Positions 35,147 to 44,911 are shown, counted from the stretch's first letter. The stretch is 64,000 nucleotides of DNA from Burkholderiales bacterium (GCA_024235795.1 JACKLR010000001.1:682001-746000), one strand, 5' to 3'. Notes: generated by a model from the letters alone, not told the origin. Numbers and translations are program-made.

Positions 35147-36127
35147 ATGAATAGTTTTCAGCGGATTTATCAACTGCATCGCATCCTGGCGTCGCGCCGC
35201 CTGCCGGTATCGCGTAAAGCGCTTGAAGAACGTCTCGAATGCTCCCGTGCCACGATATTACGTACCATTGAAACATTGCGGAATTCGTTCAATGCACCGC
35301 TGGAATATGACCGTGAGCGTAACGGCTATTATTACGAAAACCGGGATGGCTGTGCATTCGAACTGCCCGGCGTCTGGTTCGACGCTGATGAGCTGTACGC
35401 ATTGCTCACCGCGCAACAATTGCTGGAGCATATCCAGCCGGGTCTGCTGGACGTACAACTCAAACCAATCAAAGACCGGCTCGAGAAAATTCTCGCGGCG
35501 CAAAACCTGAACAACCGGGAAATCGCCAGCCGCGTCCGTATTTTAAGCATAATGGGGCGGAATAAAACCGTTTCGCATTTTCAACACGTTGCCAGTGCAC
35601 TGCTGCAACGCCAACAACTCGAAATTGCCTACTTCAGTCGCAGCAACGGCGAACAAACAAACCGTACCGTTTCCCCGCAGCGGCTCGCGCACTATCGCGA
35701 CAACTGGTATCTCGATGCCTGGTGCCACAAACGCGAAGCGCTAAGAAGCTTTGCACTCGAATGCATCAAGAAGGCTACGCCAGTTGAAGCCGCTGCACGA
35801 GACATCAACGAAGCCGAATTGGACGAACATTTTGCGACCAGCTACGGCATCTTCGCCGGAAAAGCAAACCATACCGCAGTGCTGCGCTTCACCGCCGAAC
35901 GCGCCCGCTGGGTTGCCGACGAACAATGGCACCCGCAACAGCAAGGAACATTCCTCCCGGATGGCCGCTATGAACTGCACATTCCCTACGCCAACGAAAC
36001 CGAACTGGTCATGGACATTCTCAAGCATGGTTCAGCAGTCGAGGTCATTTCCCCGGCATCGCTGCGCCAAATCATCGTAAAAAATCTGAACGAAATGCAA
36101 AAAACTTATACAGATGGAAAAAAATAG
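35147..36127 (+). CDS. WYL-domain transcriptional regulator at the CRISPR locus
   Basis: 326 residues from the ATG at 35147 (upstream in-frame extension to 35081 is not family-like). N-terminal winged helix (Y-Q-L-H-R-I-L-A-S-R-R-L-P-V-S, C-S-R-A-T-I-L-R-T-I-E-T-L), then a WYL domain (Q-L-E-I-A-Y-F-S-R, V-S-P-Q-R-L-A-H-Y-R-D-N-W-Y-L-D-A-W-C) and the C-terminal WCX extension. WYL domains bind nucleic acid or nucleotide-type ligands and often regulate defence loci. The gene lies 70 bp upstream of the HIRAN gene, which is 39 bp from cas1, so it could head or control the cas operon. Confidence 0.88.
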   Translation: MNSFQRIYQLHRILASRRLPVSRKALEERLECSRATILRTIETLRNSFNAPLEYDRERNGYYYENRDGCAFELPGVWFDADELYALLTAQQLLEHIQPGLLDVQLKPIKDRLEKILAAQNLNNREIASRVRILSIMGRNKTVSHFQHVASALLQRQQLEIAYFSRSNGEQTNRTVSPQRLAHYRDNWYLDAWCHKREALRSFALECIKKATPVEAAARDINEAELDEHFATSYGIFAGKANHTAVLRFTAERARWVADEQWHPQQQGTFLPDGRYELHIPYANETELVMDILKHGSAVEVISPASLRQIIVKNLNEMQKTYTDGKK

Positions 36128-36197
36128 CGGGACAGTATCAGTTTTTGAGCCTGTGGGTGTGGATAATAAAACCAGGTATTTTTGAAAAGGGGAAATC

Positions 36198-36623
36198 ATG
36201 TCACGGCGCACGTTTTTGAAATCATTCACAACATTGTTGGCTGGAATGACGTTGCCTGCCATATTGCAAGCAAAAACCGGCTCACAATACAGGCAATCAA
36301 AAATTGAATGGAAAACGCTGCAGACTTTCCCTGTGGCAGGGTTTCAGTACTACCACGGCGAATCGCTCTGGCCGCAGCTTGCAGCAAACCAGCGACTCAT
36401 ACTGATACGGGAACCGGATAATTCCCACGACAAACGCGCCGTACGCATCGACTGGCAAGGCCTCAAACTCGGCTATGTTCCCAGAGATGACAATGCGGCA
36501 ATTTCGCAGTTAATGGATCGCGGCGAAACATTGTCAGCTTTGATAACAGGGTTGAGAAAAAGTCATAATCCGTGGGAACGGATTGAGGTGGAGGTGAAAT
36601 GGCAAATCCAAATCAACTCATAG
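36198..36623 (+). CDS. HIRAN-domain protein with Tat-type signal
   Basis: 141 residues. N-terminus S-R-R-T-F-L-K-S-F followed by a hydrophobic stretch (T-L-L-A-G-M-T-L-P-A-I-L-Q-A) is a twin-arginine export signal. The mature part is a single HIRAN domain: V-A-G-F-Q-Y-Y-H-G-E, R-E-P-D-N-S-H-D-K-R-A-V-R, L-G-Y-V-P-R-D-D-N. HIRAN domains usually bind DNA ends inside helicases; here it stands alone and is predicted to be exported, which is hard to reconcile with CRISPR work. Ribosome binding site AAAGGGGAAA precedes the ATG. Located between the WYL regulator and cas1. Confidence 0.85.
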   Translation: MSRRTFLKSFTTLLAGMTLPAILQAKTGSQYRQSKIEWKTLQTFPVAGFQYYHGESLWPQLAANQRLILIREPDNSHDKRAVRIDWQGLKLGYVPRDDNAAISQLMDRGETLSALITGLRKSHNPWERIEVEVKWQIQINS

Positions 36624-36662
36624 GCAGAATTATTTCCGAATCGAGATAAAAGGCTGTAAATA

Positions 36663-37649
36663 ATGGAACAATTAACCGACCTGAAAGCAATATTGCATTC
36701 CAAGCGAGCCAATATCTACTATCTTGAAAAATGCCGCGTTATGCAAAAAGACGGGCGGGTTCTCTATTTGACGGAAGATAAGGAAGAAAACCGCTATTGG
36801 AATATTCCGATTGCCAATACCACGGTTATACTACTCGGAACTGGCACATCAATCACCCAAGCCGCAGTGCGCATGCTGGCTTCGGCAGGTGTTCTTGTTG
36901 GTTTCAGCGGTGGCGGTGGCACACCGTTGCTGGCAGGCACTGAAATAGAATGGTTCACGCCTCAAAGTGAATACCGTCCCACAGAATATGTTCAGGGATG
37001 GTTATCGTTCTGGTTCGATGAAGCGCAGCGTTTAAAGGTTGCCAGGCATTTCCAGCTTTCTCGCATCGAATATCTGCAAAAAGTATGGAGTAAAGACAGA
37101 GATTTGAAGAATGAACGCTTTTTTGTTGACGACCTTGATATCCAACAGGCATTTTCAGGCTATTCAACCAAGGTAGAACAAGCGAAAAACGTTACCGAGC
37201 TGCTTTTAATTGAAGCACAGCTCACCAAAAACCTTTACAAAACCGCTGTCAGCCGTACCGAGCAAAAAGACTTTGCTCGCAATTACGATGGCGCCGACAG
37301 CGCCAATGCCTTTCTAAATCATGGCAATTACCTGGCCTACGGTCTGGCTGCAAGCACACTCTGGGTACTGGGAATACCGCATGGTTTTGCTGTAATGCAC
37401 GGCAAGACCCGCCGCGGTGCATTGGTGTTCGACGTGGCTGATTTGATCAAAGACGCCATCGTCCTGCCCTGGGCATTTATCTGCGCCAAGGAAAAAATGA
37501 CCGAACAGGAATTCCGCCAGCAAATCCTGCAGAAATTTACCGAACATAAGGCGATGGATTTTATGTTCGAACAGGTCAAACAACAAGCCCTACAAAGCAA
37601 TCCCCCTCTCCCGCTGGGAGATGGCCGCGGTGAGGGGCATCAATCATGA
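36663..37649 (+). CDS. cas1: CRISPR integrase Cas1, subtype I-F
   Basis: 328 residues. Integrates new spacers at the leader end together with the Cas2 part of Cas2-3. Metal ligands are present: E184 (L-L-L-I-E-A-Q-L-T-K), H246 (A-V-M-H-G-K-T) and D257/D260 (F-D-V-A-D-L-I-K-D). The subtype I-F fingerprint G-T-G-T-S-I-T-Q-A-A-V-R and G-F-S-G-G-G-G-T-P is clear. The last about 17 residues are encoded by a REP-like palindrome rather than by family sequence. The stop overlaps the cas2-3 start (ATGA). Confidence 0.97.
   Translation: MEQLTDLKAILHSKRANIYYLEKCRVMQKDGRVLYLTEDKEENRYWNIPIANTTVILLGTGTSITQAAVRMLASAGVLVGFSGGGGTPLLAGTEIEWFTPQSEYRPTEYVQGWLSFWFDEAQRLKVARHFQLSRIEYLQKVWSKDRDLKNERFFVDDLDIQQAFSGYSTKVEQAKNVTELLLIEAQLTKNLYKTAVSRTEQKDFARNYDGADSANAFLNHGNYLAYGLAASTLWVLGIPHGFAVMHGKTRRGALVFDVADLIKDAIVLPWAFICAKEKMTEQEFRQQILQKFTEHKAMDFMFEQVKQQALQSNPPLPLGDGRGEGHQS
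37602..37638. repeat. REP-like nested palindrome forming the cas1 3' end
   Basis: Outer arms CCCCTC/GAGGGG enclose inner arms CTCCC-gct-GGGAG. It is translated as P-L-P-L-G-D-G-R-G-E-G, the typical read-through of such intergenic repeats, and merges into the cas1 stop. Confidence 0.7.
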
Positions 37650-40600
37650 TGGTCACTTTCGTCAGTCAATGCCAGAAAAAAGCGCTCAATCGCACCCGGC
37701 GGGTATTGGACGCTTTCGCCAACCGCATTGGCGACAATACCTGGCAGACTGTAATCACCGAAGAAGGATTGATCGCCGTCAAAACCCTGCTGCGTAAAAC
37801 GGCTACCAAGAACACCGCCGTTTCCTGCCATTGGATACGGTCGAGAAGCAGGAGTGAGCTGGTGTGGGTTGTGGGGAATCGGAACAAATTTAATCGAGAA
37901 GGGATTGTGCCGGTGAATTCCACAGCTAAGAACCTGCTAAACAAGCAATGGGAGAATAACTGGACTTATTTGCCTTCTATCAAGGCGTTAGTAGCTGTCT
38001 CTGCTTTGTTACACGATTGGGGCAAGGCAACAGCTTTGTTTCAAGCCAAGCTCCAATCCGGAACCGCCAAAGGCGATCCCTTACGTCACGAATGGATTTC
38101 TTGTTTGTTATTAAATGCTTTGGTACGACATGCGGGTAATAGCGATGAGGCTTGGTTAAGCCTATTGCAATCGGGTGAATTGGATGAACAGGGATTAAAA
38201 ACCATTGCTATACAAAATGTCATCAAGCCCTTAGCTGATTTGCCGCCGCTGGCGCAATTGGTTGCCTGGTTGGTAGTTTCACATCACCGTTTGCCGCAGC
38301 TTCTGGATAAAACGGAACGTAACTTACGTCAGGGTGAAGAAAAAAACACATTAAACGCTTTGATGAAAAATATCGCAGCAGTATGGGGTTATCAAAACAA
38401 ATTCGACGAAACGGAGTATAAAAAACGCGTGGTCGATTGTTTTGAATTCCCCGATGGCTTGCTTTCTCAGTCTTCAAAATGGCTCAAATACTTGAAAAAA
38501 TGGTCAAACCGTTTATTACAGGCGCAGCCGCAAATTCAGCAATTACTCGACAATGGCGGCTACCGGTTGCTATTGCATCATGCGCGCTTGTGCTTGATGC
38601 TGGGCGATCATTATTACTCTTCCTGTCCGGCGGATAATGCTTGGCAAAGTTCTGTAACATTGTTCGCCAATACCGATGAAAAACGTAATTACAAACAAAA
38701 ACTCGACGAACATCTGGTAGGCGTCTGTGAACACGCGCTAAGAATCAGTCAGACTCTATCGCGTTTTTCATTGGAAATGGAATCCGCCTATGATATTAAA
38801 GCCCTAAAACAAAAAAGCCCTGCCGGATTTGAGTGGCAGGATAAAGCTGTTGACAACATCAAGCAATTCAAGACTCAACACAAAGCTTTTCAGGAAAAAG
38901 ACTATGGCTGGTTTATCGTGAACATGGCTAGTACCGGATGCGGCAAAACTATTGCCAACGCCAAGATCATGCGCGTCTTGTCCGGTGAAGGTGAAAGCTT
39001 GCGTTACATTTTGGCTTTGGGTCTACGGACATTAACACTACAAACCGGTGACGAATATCGCCATCGTATCGGTTTAAAAAATGACGAATTGGCTGTTTTA
39101 ATTGGCTCGGCAGCAATAAAAGAACTGCACGAGCAGGCACAAAAAACGCATGAGCAAAAACCGGCTTTTGAGGAATTAGGCGCGGAATCGCTGGAACAAC
39201 TGTTAGAAGAAGAGTTGGATTACAGTGATGCGCCTACCGCAGAATTTCTGGATGTGCTGTTCCCCAAAAAACAACCGAAGCTCGCTGAGAAACACAAAGC
39301 GTTTCTATATAAACCTGTATTGACCTGCACCATCGATCATATCATTGCTGCCACCGAGACTTTGCGTGGCGGGAAGTATATTCTGCCCTGCCTGCGGTTG
39401 TTATCATCGGATTTAGTGATTGATGAGGTCGATGATTTTGACGGTGCCGATTTAGTTGCCATCGGCCGCCTGATTCATCTCGCCGGTATGCTCGGACGGA
39501 AAGTAATGATTTCTTCAGCCACTATTCCCCCGGCATTGGCGGAAGGTTTTTTTAATGCCTATCAAGCCGGTTGGAAATTGCATAGCCATTTTAAACAAGC
39601 AAGCTCCGTAATTGCCTGTGCGTGGGTTGATGAATTTACTGCCCGCGTGGAGCGAGTCGATCAGAGTGATGCAGATAACCGTTGCAACCAGTATCAAAGC
39701 CTGCATCGGCAATTTATCGACAAACGGGTAGCCAATTTGCAGCAACAAGTGGTTAAGCGCAAAGCTTTCATCGTGCGTTGCGACGATTTGCTCGTGAAAA
39801 AAAATGATGAATTGTCCCGGCAACAGCGATATTTTGAAAAAATCTGCCAGACTATTTGTCGCCTTCATGGCGGTCATCATACGGTTGATGCGGGAACCGG
39901 CAAGAAAGTGTCCTTTGGCGTCATTCGCACAGCGAATATTTCACCTTGCGTTGCTTTAACCCAATATTTGTTGAAAACCGAATGGGAAGAAAGTTGCGCA
40001 CCCAGAATCATGGCGTATCATAGCCGTCAAGTTTTGCTTTTACGTCATGAACAGGAAAAGCACCTGGATAAGGTATTAAAACGCAAGGAGAAACTCGGCG
40101 AAATACCGGAAGGATTAAACGATCCAGTTATCCGACATCACCTTGATAATACACATGCCGAGCATGTCATGTTTATCTTGGTAGCTACGCCGGTCGAAGA
40201 AGTTGGACGGGACCACGATTTCGATTGGGCAATCATCGAGCCGTCTTCCTTCCGCTCCATCATTCAATTAGCCGGGCGCGTGCGTCGGCACCGGCAAGGC
40301 GGCGTCGAGCAAGCCAATATCGCTGTGATGCAATACAACCTGAATGCATTGCGCCAGGATGACAGACCGGTTTATTGCCGCCCCGGTTACGAAACGGCGA
40401 AAACGCTACGGTTGACAACACATGACCTTTGCCAGTTGATCGATGAAACTGCTGTAAACCATGTAGTTAATGCCGTTCCCCGGATCCAGCAACCGGAATC
40501 CATACAGCCCAACCAACGCTTGGCCGATCTGGAACACCAGGCAATGCATCTGGTATTAACGCGATATGACCAGAAAGGCCCGCAATGCTTGCAAGCGTGG

Positions 40601-40993
40601 CTTAGCGAATGCTGGTGGTTAACTGCGGTACCGCAGCAACTGAACCGGTTTCGTGAGAGCGAACCGGACATGAATTTATATCTGGTTTGGCGAGACGGTA
40701 AAGCGGTGTTTTGTGAAAAGAACGAACGTGGCGAATTCATTTCTCGTCAATCAAGTAATAACATTGCCAGAGCCGACGCAATGACGGAAACAATGCTTGG
40801 CAGATTGTGGCTGGAAAGAGATTACCGGCAAGCATTGCTTGAACAAATTGATACCGAAACTCAATTCGATAATGACATTGAGCAGTTAATCACAAAAAAA
40901 TCGGAACGCTACGGAGAAATTACGTTTCCTAAACGAGATAACAATGATCGAGGGTGGTTTTATTCGGATCAACTGGGTTTGTTTCAATTGTAA
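37646..40993 (+). CDS. cas3: Cas2-Cas3 fusion (helicase-nuclease), subtype I-F
   Basis: 1115 residues. Residues about 1-95 are the Cas2 part used in adaptation. The HD nuclease follows: H123-D124 (L-L-H-D-W-G-K-A), H148 (R-H-E-W) and H213-H214 (V-S-H-H-R-L-P). The SF2 helicase has A-S-T-G-C-G-K-T at 428-435, D-E-V-D at 593-596, S-S-A-T-I-P and the C-terminal Q-L-A-G-R-V-R-R-H-R motif VI. It degrades the target after Csy-complex recognition and joins Cas1 in spacer capture. All catalytic residues are present, no frameshifts. Confidence 0.97.
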   Translation: MMVTFVSQCQKKALNRTRRVLDAFANRIGDNTWQTVITEEGLIAVKTLLRKTATKNTAVSCHWIRSRSRSELVWVVGNRNKFNREGIVPVNSTAKNLLNKQWENNWTYLPSIKALVAVSALLHDWGKATALFQAKLQSGTAKGDPLRHEWISCLLLNALVRHAGNSDEAWLSLLQSGELDEQGLKTIAIQNVIKPLADLPPLAQLVAWLVVSHHRLPQLLDKTERNLRQGEEKNTLNALMKNIAAVWGYQNKFDETEYKKRVVDCFEFPDGLLSQSSKWLKYLKKWSNRLLQAQPQIQQLLDNGGYRLLLHHARLCLMLGDHYYSSCPADNAWQSSVTLFANTDEKRNYKQKLDEHLVGVCEHALRISQTLSRFSLEMESAYDIKALKQKSPAGFEWQDKAVDNIKQFKTQHKAFQEKDYGWFIVNMASTGCGKTIANAKIMRVLSGEGESLRYILALGLRTLTLQTGDEYRHRIGLKNDELAVLIGSAAIKELHEQAQKTHEQKPAFEELGAESLEQLLEEELDYSDAPTAEFLDVLFPKKQPKLAEKHKAFLYKPVLTCTIDHIIAATETLRGGKYILPCLRLLSSDLVIDEVDDFDGADLVAIGRLIHLAGMLGRKVMISSATIPPALAEGFFNAYQAGWKLHSHFKQASSVIACAWVDEFTARVERVDQSDADNRCNQYQSLHRQFIDKRVANLQQQVVKRKAFIVRCDDLLVKKNDELSRQQRYFEKICQTICRLHGGHHTVDAGTGKKVSFGVIRTANISPCVALTQYLLKTEWEESCAPRIMAYHSRQVLLLRHEQEKHLDKVLKRKEKLGEIPEGLNDPVIRHHLDNTHAEHVMFILVATPVEEVGRDHDFDWAIIEPSSFRSIIQLAGRVRRHRQGGVEQANIAVMQYNLNALRQDDRPVYCRPGYETAKTLRLTTHDLCQLIDETAVNHVVNAVPRIQQPESIQPNQRLADLEHQAMHLVLTRYDQKGPQCLQAWLSECWWLTAVPQQLNRFRESEPDMNLYLVWRDGKAVFCEKNERGEFISRQSSNNIARADAMTETMLGRLWLERDYRQALLEQIDTETQFDNDIEQLITKKSERYGEITFPKRDNNDRGWFYSDQLGLFQL

Positions 40994-41025
40994 GAAGCAC
41001 AACACAATTACACAGGAATCTTTTT

Positions 41026-42276
41026 ATGAATCAGAATATTAAATCCTTTTTTGAAGAACGAAAGGCGAACTGGTTGAAAGCGCGAGTAAAAACATCAATG
41101 AGTGATGAAGAGCAAGGAAGTCTTATTGTGGAAGCAAATGAGAAGTTTTCTCTGACTACTTGGCTGCCGGATGCAGCCAAACGTGCTGCTTGGTTATCGA
41201 TAGTCAGTCATCCGGGAAAATTTAGTCATCCAAGCGCAAAAACCACTTCAATTATCGCAACAGGTAAACCAGGGCACGATGGCTATTTACGAAGTGGTAA
41301 TGTCGAATATGAGCTTGATGTGTTCGGTAACGCGGCGGCAATGGACGTATACAAATTTCTCACTTTACCAATGGGAGATGGACAAACAGTTTTACAACAC
41401 CTTGAACGCGATAGCGCGGAGATCCAAGCTTTATTGTCTGTATCAACTGCCAGCTATGAAAATTTGAAAGAAGGCTTTATTGCAGTTAAACAAATAGATA
41501 ATGAAAACAAAACTGATCAATTGGTCAAACAGGTATATTTTCCAGTTGACAAAAAGTATCACTTGCTTTCTTTGCTAACGCCATCCGGTTTGTTAACAAA
41601 ATTGAAAGCGCGGATTGATGTTATGCGCTTTTCCGAAGTAACCCAGCAAGCCAGAGAATTTCGCAAAAAGAATGAGTATCACGAACAGGGTTATGACGAT
41701 TTGCTAGAGCTGACCGTTACGGCGTATGGCGGTACTAAACCGCAAAACATCAGCGTTCTCAATAATCAAAATGCTGGATTGGCTTATTTACTGCCAAGCA
41801 TTCCGCCTACTTTGCATCAACGCCAGATTCGACTCCCCGCAAGTAACTTCTTTAGGAATAGTTTACGGTTGCGGCAGTTCCAGGAGAGTTTTCAGACTCT
41901 GGATCGTCTCATCAAAAGCGGCATCAATAACAAACCAATTCGAGACGGAATTCACAACACGCTTAAATTTTTGATTGACCAGGTCATGCAACGCGCTTTT
42001 CAGATTCGGGCGAATGCTTCAGGTTGGTCGGAAGCTGAGCATTACCGGAATTTACCGCTTGCTCAGCGCATATGGCTGGATGATGCCAAGCTGGAACAGC
42101 GGCAGAATCAAGACGATTGGTTGAAAGAAGTTGCAGCAGCTTTTGCCAGATGGCTGTTAAATAGCTATGAGTATCTGCATAAAGACACTCAAGTGAAACT
42201 GAGTGACTACGAGTTGCTTGAAGTGAAAAAACTCATATCGGAAGCACTGGATAGCGACCAGGAGTTTTTCAAATGA
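41026..42276 (+). CDS. csy1: Csy1 (Cas8f), large subunit of the I-F surveillance complex
   Basis: 416 residues from the ATG at 41026, which follows AGGAA; an upstream in-frame start at 40954 lies inside cas3 and is rejected. N-terminus F-F-E-E-R-K-A-N-W-L-K and the late block R-Q-I-R-L-P-A-S-N-F-F-R-N-S-L-R are typical. Csy1 forms the complex tail with Csy2, reads the CC PAM and holds the 5' handle of the crRNA. The stop overlaps csy2 by 4 bp. Confidence 0.95.
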   Translation: MNQNIKSFFEERKANWLKARVKTSMSDEEQGSLIVEANEKFSLTTWLPDAAKRAAWLSIVSHPGKFSHPSAKTTSIIATGKPGHDGYLRSGNVEYELDVFGNAAAMDVYKFLTLPMGDGQTVLQHLERDSAEIQALLSVSTASYENLKEGFIAVKQIDNENKTDQLVKQVYFPVDKKYHLLSLLTPSGLLTKLKARIDVMRFSEVTQQAREFRKKNEYHEQGYDDLLELTVTAYGGTKPQNISVLNNQNAGLAYLLPSIPPTLHQRQIRLPASNFFRNSLRLRQFQESFQTLDRLIKSGINNKPIRDGIHNTLKFLIDQVMQRAFQIRANASGWSEAEHYRNLPLAQRIWLDDAKLEQRQNQDDWLKEVAAAFARWLLNSYEYLHKDTQVKLSDYELLEVKKLISEALDSDQEFFK

Positions 42277-43172
42277 ACATGAGGCGTTTTTTATTAATAC
42301 CGCATCTTAAAGTCCATAATGCCAATGCCATGAGCAGCCCGTATACCATTGGCTTTCCGGCAATGACTGCCTGGCTGGGTGCGGTGCATGCCTTGCAGCG
42401 ACATCTTCGCCTGCAAGGCTTGAATGCGGTGGAGTTGATCGGTGCCGCGGTGAGTTGTCATCGATTCAATTTGCAAACTTACAAAGGGCGAGGCGATTTC
42501 GTACATTCGATTGTCGGCACGGCTAATCCATTGGATAAAGACGGCAGTCGCCCGGCTTTCGTCGAAGAAGCGCGCTGTCATCTGGAAATCTCGTTGCTGG
42601 TTGAATTTCACGGACTGGACAGCAATGATCATGATCGTTTTAAAAATTTAATTGATACCGAGCTACAGCGTATGAAATGGGCCAGTGGTGACGTATTGAC
42701 CGTCAAACCGGTTGAGATCCTGCCGGTGGATGAAGATGACGAGTACGAAACGAAAAAATTGCTCAATCGTTTGATGCTGGGGCATGTACTGGTCGAACGC
42801 CGCGATTTGATGCGGAAAACTATGCAGGAAGAAAACAAAGATGCCCTGGATGCATTACTCGATCATCTAAAAGTGATGCATCGCAGTACTCAAGACGAGA
42901 ACGGCAAAGTTGCCTGGAGCAGTCAACGCAATATACCGGGTTGGCTAGTGCCAATTGCCATCGGCTTTCAAGGCATTTCCGAGCTCGGCATAGCCAGAAA
43001 TCAACGTGACCGCGATACACCGCATCGTTTTGCCGAAAGCGTAATCACATTGGGTGAATTCAAGATGCCTTATCGCGTTACCAAACTGGACGACATGCTT
43101 TGGCAATACCGTGTTGTACCTGAACAAAATTTATATCTTTGCCAAACCTTATCATCAACCTATGGAGACTGA
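42273..43172 (+). CDS. csy2: Csy2 (Cas5f)
   Basis: 299 residues. Starts M-N-M-R-R-F-L-L-I-P-H-L-K-V with the I-F family signature A-M-S-S-P-Y-T-I-G-F-P-A-M-T-A-W-L-G-A-V-H. Binds Csy1 and the crRNA 5' handle. Ends three bp before the csy3 start. Length slightly below the Pseudomonas protein but without missing motifs that I can see. Confidence 0.95.
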   Translation: MNMRRFLLIPHLKVHNANAMSSPYTIGFPAMTAWLGAVHALQRHLRLQGLNAVELIGAAVSCHRFNLQTYKGRGDFVHSIVGTANPLDKDGSRPAFVEEARCHLEISLLVEFHGLDSNDHDRFKNLIDTELQRMKWASGDVLTVKPVEILPVDEDDEYETKKLLNRLMLGHVLVERRDLMRKTMQEENKDALDALLDHLKVMHRSTQDENGKVAWSSQRNIPGWLVPIAIGFQGISELGIARNQRDRDTPHRFAESVITLGEFKMPYRVTKLDDMLWQYRVVPEQNLYLCQTLSSTYGD

Positions 43173-43174
43173 AC

Positions 43175-44197
43175 ATGGCTGTTAAAAACGACGCAACCGT
43201 ATTGGCTTTTGAAAAGAAACTGGTATCTTCGGATGGCTATCTGTATGGCACAACATGGAATGAACGCTCTCAGAAGGATAAAGCGATTGCATTGAAGTTG
43301 AATGAAAAATCCGTGCGCGGCACGATTTCCAATCGATTAAAGCCAGCAATGCAGAGTGATCCATTAAAACTGAATGCTGAAGTGGAAAAACCTAATTTGC
43401 AAACTGTCGATGCTTGTGCATTAGGTGAAAATCAAGATACATTGAAGCTCTATTTCACGCTAAAGATTCTTGGTGGAGTAGAAAAGCCCTCAGCCAGTAA
43501 CGGCCCTAAGTTTAATGAATCTTATCCGAAAGTTGCGCAAACCTACATCGAACATGAAGGATTTAATGAGCTGGCTAGGCGCTATGCCACTAACATTGCT
43601 AATGGGCGGTATTTATGGCGCAACCGGGTAGGCGCGGAAAAAATCGAAGTGATTGTCGATACCGGAGACGGTCAGACATTCATCTTTAGCGCTAAAGATT
43701 TTGCGCTAAATCACTTTGATTCCAGTAATTCGGATTTACAGGCACTCGCAAATAAAATCGCCGAGGCATTATGCGGACGCTTGCCCTATTTGCTTATCAG
43801 CATTGAAGCTTATGCATTGATTGGTACAGCACAAGAAGTTTATCCTAGCGAAGAGTTGGTTTTGGACAAAGGAAAGGGCAACAAAAGCAAAATCCTTTAT
43901 GAAGTCAATGGTGTAGCCGCGATGCACTCGCAAAAAATAGGTAATGCTTTACGCACAATCGATACTTGGTATCCTGGTTGCGATAACTTGGAAACCGGAA
44001 TCGGGCCAATTGCAATCGAACCTTATGGTGCAGTTACAAATCTGGGCAAAGCATTCCGTACCCCTAAAGACAAAGCTGATTTCTATACCCTATTCGACCG
44101 CTATGCATTCGGAGAAGCGCTTACTGACATAGAGAAACATTATGTCATGGCTGTATTGGTGCGCGGCGGGGTTTTTGGACAAAGCGGCAAGGATTAG
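43175..44197 (+). CDS. csy3: Csy3 (Cas7f), crRNA-coating backbone subunit
   Basis: 340 residues from the ATG at 43175, preceded by GGAGACTGAAC; the in-frame start at 43139 inside csy2 is unlikely. Begins V-L-A-F-E-K-K-L-V-S-S-D-G-Y-L-Y-G-T-T and contains N-G-R-Y-L-W-R-N-R and the C-terminal L-V-R-G-G-V-F-G. Six copies normally coat the spacer part of the crRNA. Intact, expected length. Confidence 0.96.
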   Translation: MAVKNDATVLAFEKKLVSSDGYLYGTTWNERSQKDKAIALKLNEKSVRGTISNRLKPAMQSDPLKLNAEVEKPNLQTVDACALGENQDTLKLYFTLKILGGVEKPSASNGPKFNESYPKVAQTYIEHEGFNELARRYATNIANGRYLWRNRVGAEKIEVIVDTGDGQTFIFSAKDFALNHFDSSNSDLQALANKIAEALCGRLPYLLISIEAYALIGTAQEVYPSEELVLDKGKGNKSKILYEVNGVAAMHSQKIGNALRTIDTWYPGCDNLETGIGPIAIEPYGAVTNLGKAFRTPKDKADFYTLFDRYAFGEALTDIEKHYVMAVLVRGGVFGQSGKD

Positions 44198-44200
44198 ATC

Positions 44201-44845
44201 ATGAAGTTCTACCAGGAAATAACTCTAATACGAAATGCCGATATCGACCAATACTTCCTTTTATCCAAAACCTTCCACCAAATTCACTTCGGCCTAGTCG
44301 AAATACAAAACAAGCAGAAACAGGTTCCAATCGGCTTATCGTTTCCCGAATACAAAATGGGTGAAAATTTCGGTGCCCTGGGCAGCAAGCTTCGGTTGTT
44401 TGCGCCGGATGAAGCTACGCTAACCCGGTTTGACGCAAACAAATGGCTAGCGCGATTGAGCGACTATGTGCATTGCACCGGCATACGTCCGACTCCAGAA
44501 GCCGTTAAAGGTTATGCCATTTATCAGCGTGAACAACCCAAAACAAGCAAGGAGCGCCTGGCGCGACGCTATGCTAAACGGCATAACATGGATTACGAAG
44601 CTGCGTTGAATAGTAAAGTTGAATTAAGTGTCAAGCCTGAAGCAGGAGCGGAATGCAGAAAAACGTTAATGAGTTACAGCCAAATGCCTCACCAAACCAT
44701 CGCTACTCCGTTTATTCGGCTAAAAAGTTTGAGCAGCGGCAACACGTTTTGCCTATGGATCAAAAAAAGTGAAGTGGAAAGTAGTAATGACGGATTGTTT
44801 ACGACGTATGGTTTAAGTACCACAGCAACCGTTCCCGAGTTTTAG
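44201..44845 (+). CDS. csy4: Csy4 (Cas6f), crRNA-processing endoribonuclease
   Basis: 214 residues, slightly longer than usual (about 187-200). It cuts pre-crRNA at the base of the repeat stem-loop. Likely active-site residues are H29, Ser 176/178 (L-K-S-L-S-S-G) and Y203 (T-T-Y-G-L-S). The Arg/Lys-rich helix at about 115-128 (K-E-R-L-A-R-R-Y-A-K-R-H) should contact the CTGCC/GGCAG stem of the repeat. Last cas gene, 3 bp after csy3. Confidence 0.95.
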   Translation: MKFYQEITLIRNADIDQYFLLSKTFHQIHFGLVEIQNKQKQVPIGLSFPEYKMGENFGALGSKLRLFAPDEATLTRFDANKWLARLSDYVHCTGIRPTPEAVKGYAIYQREQPKTSKERLARRYAKRHNMDYEAALNSKVELSVKPEAGAECRKTLMSYSQMPHQTIATPFIRLKSLSSGNTFCLWIKKSEVESSNDGLFTTYGLSTTATVPEF

Positions 44846-44911
44846 GGTTGAGACTGACTTTTCTGTAACGCAAACAGTCTGGCGGTCACAATTTAAACTA
44901 TTACAAATCAT

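Noticed and set aside
40954..41025. Earlier start for csy1 inside cas3
   Set aside because: The ATG at 41026 has a proper ribosome binding site and gives the family N-terminus; the extension is out-of-frame cas3 sequence.
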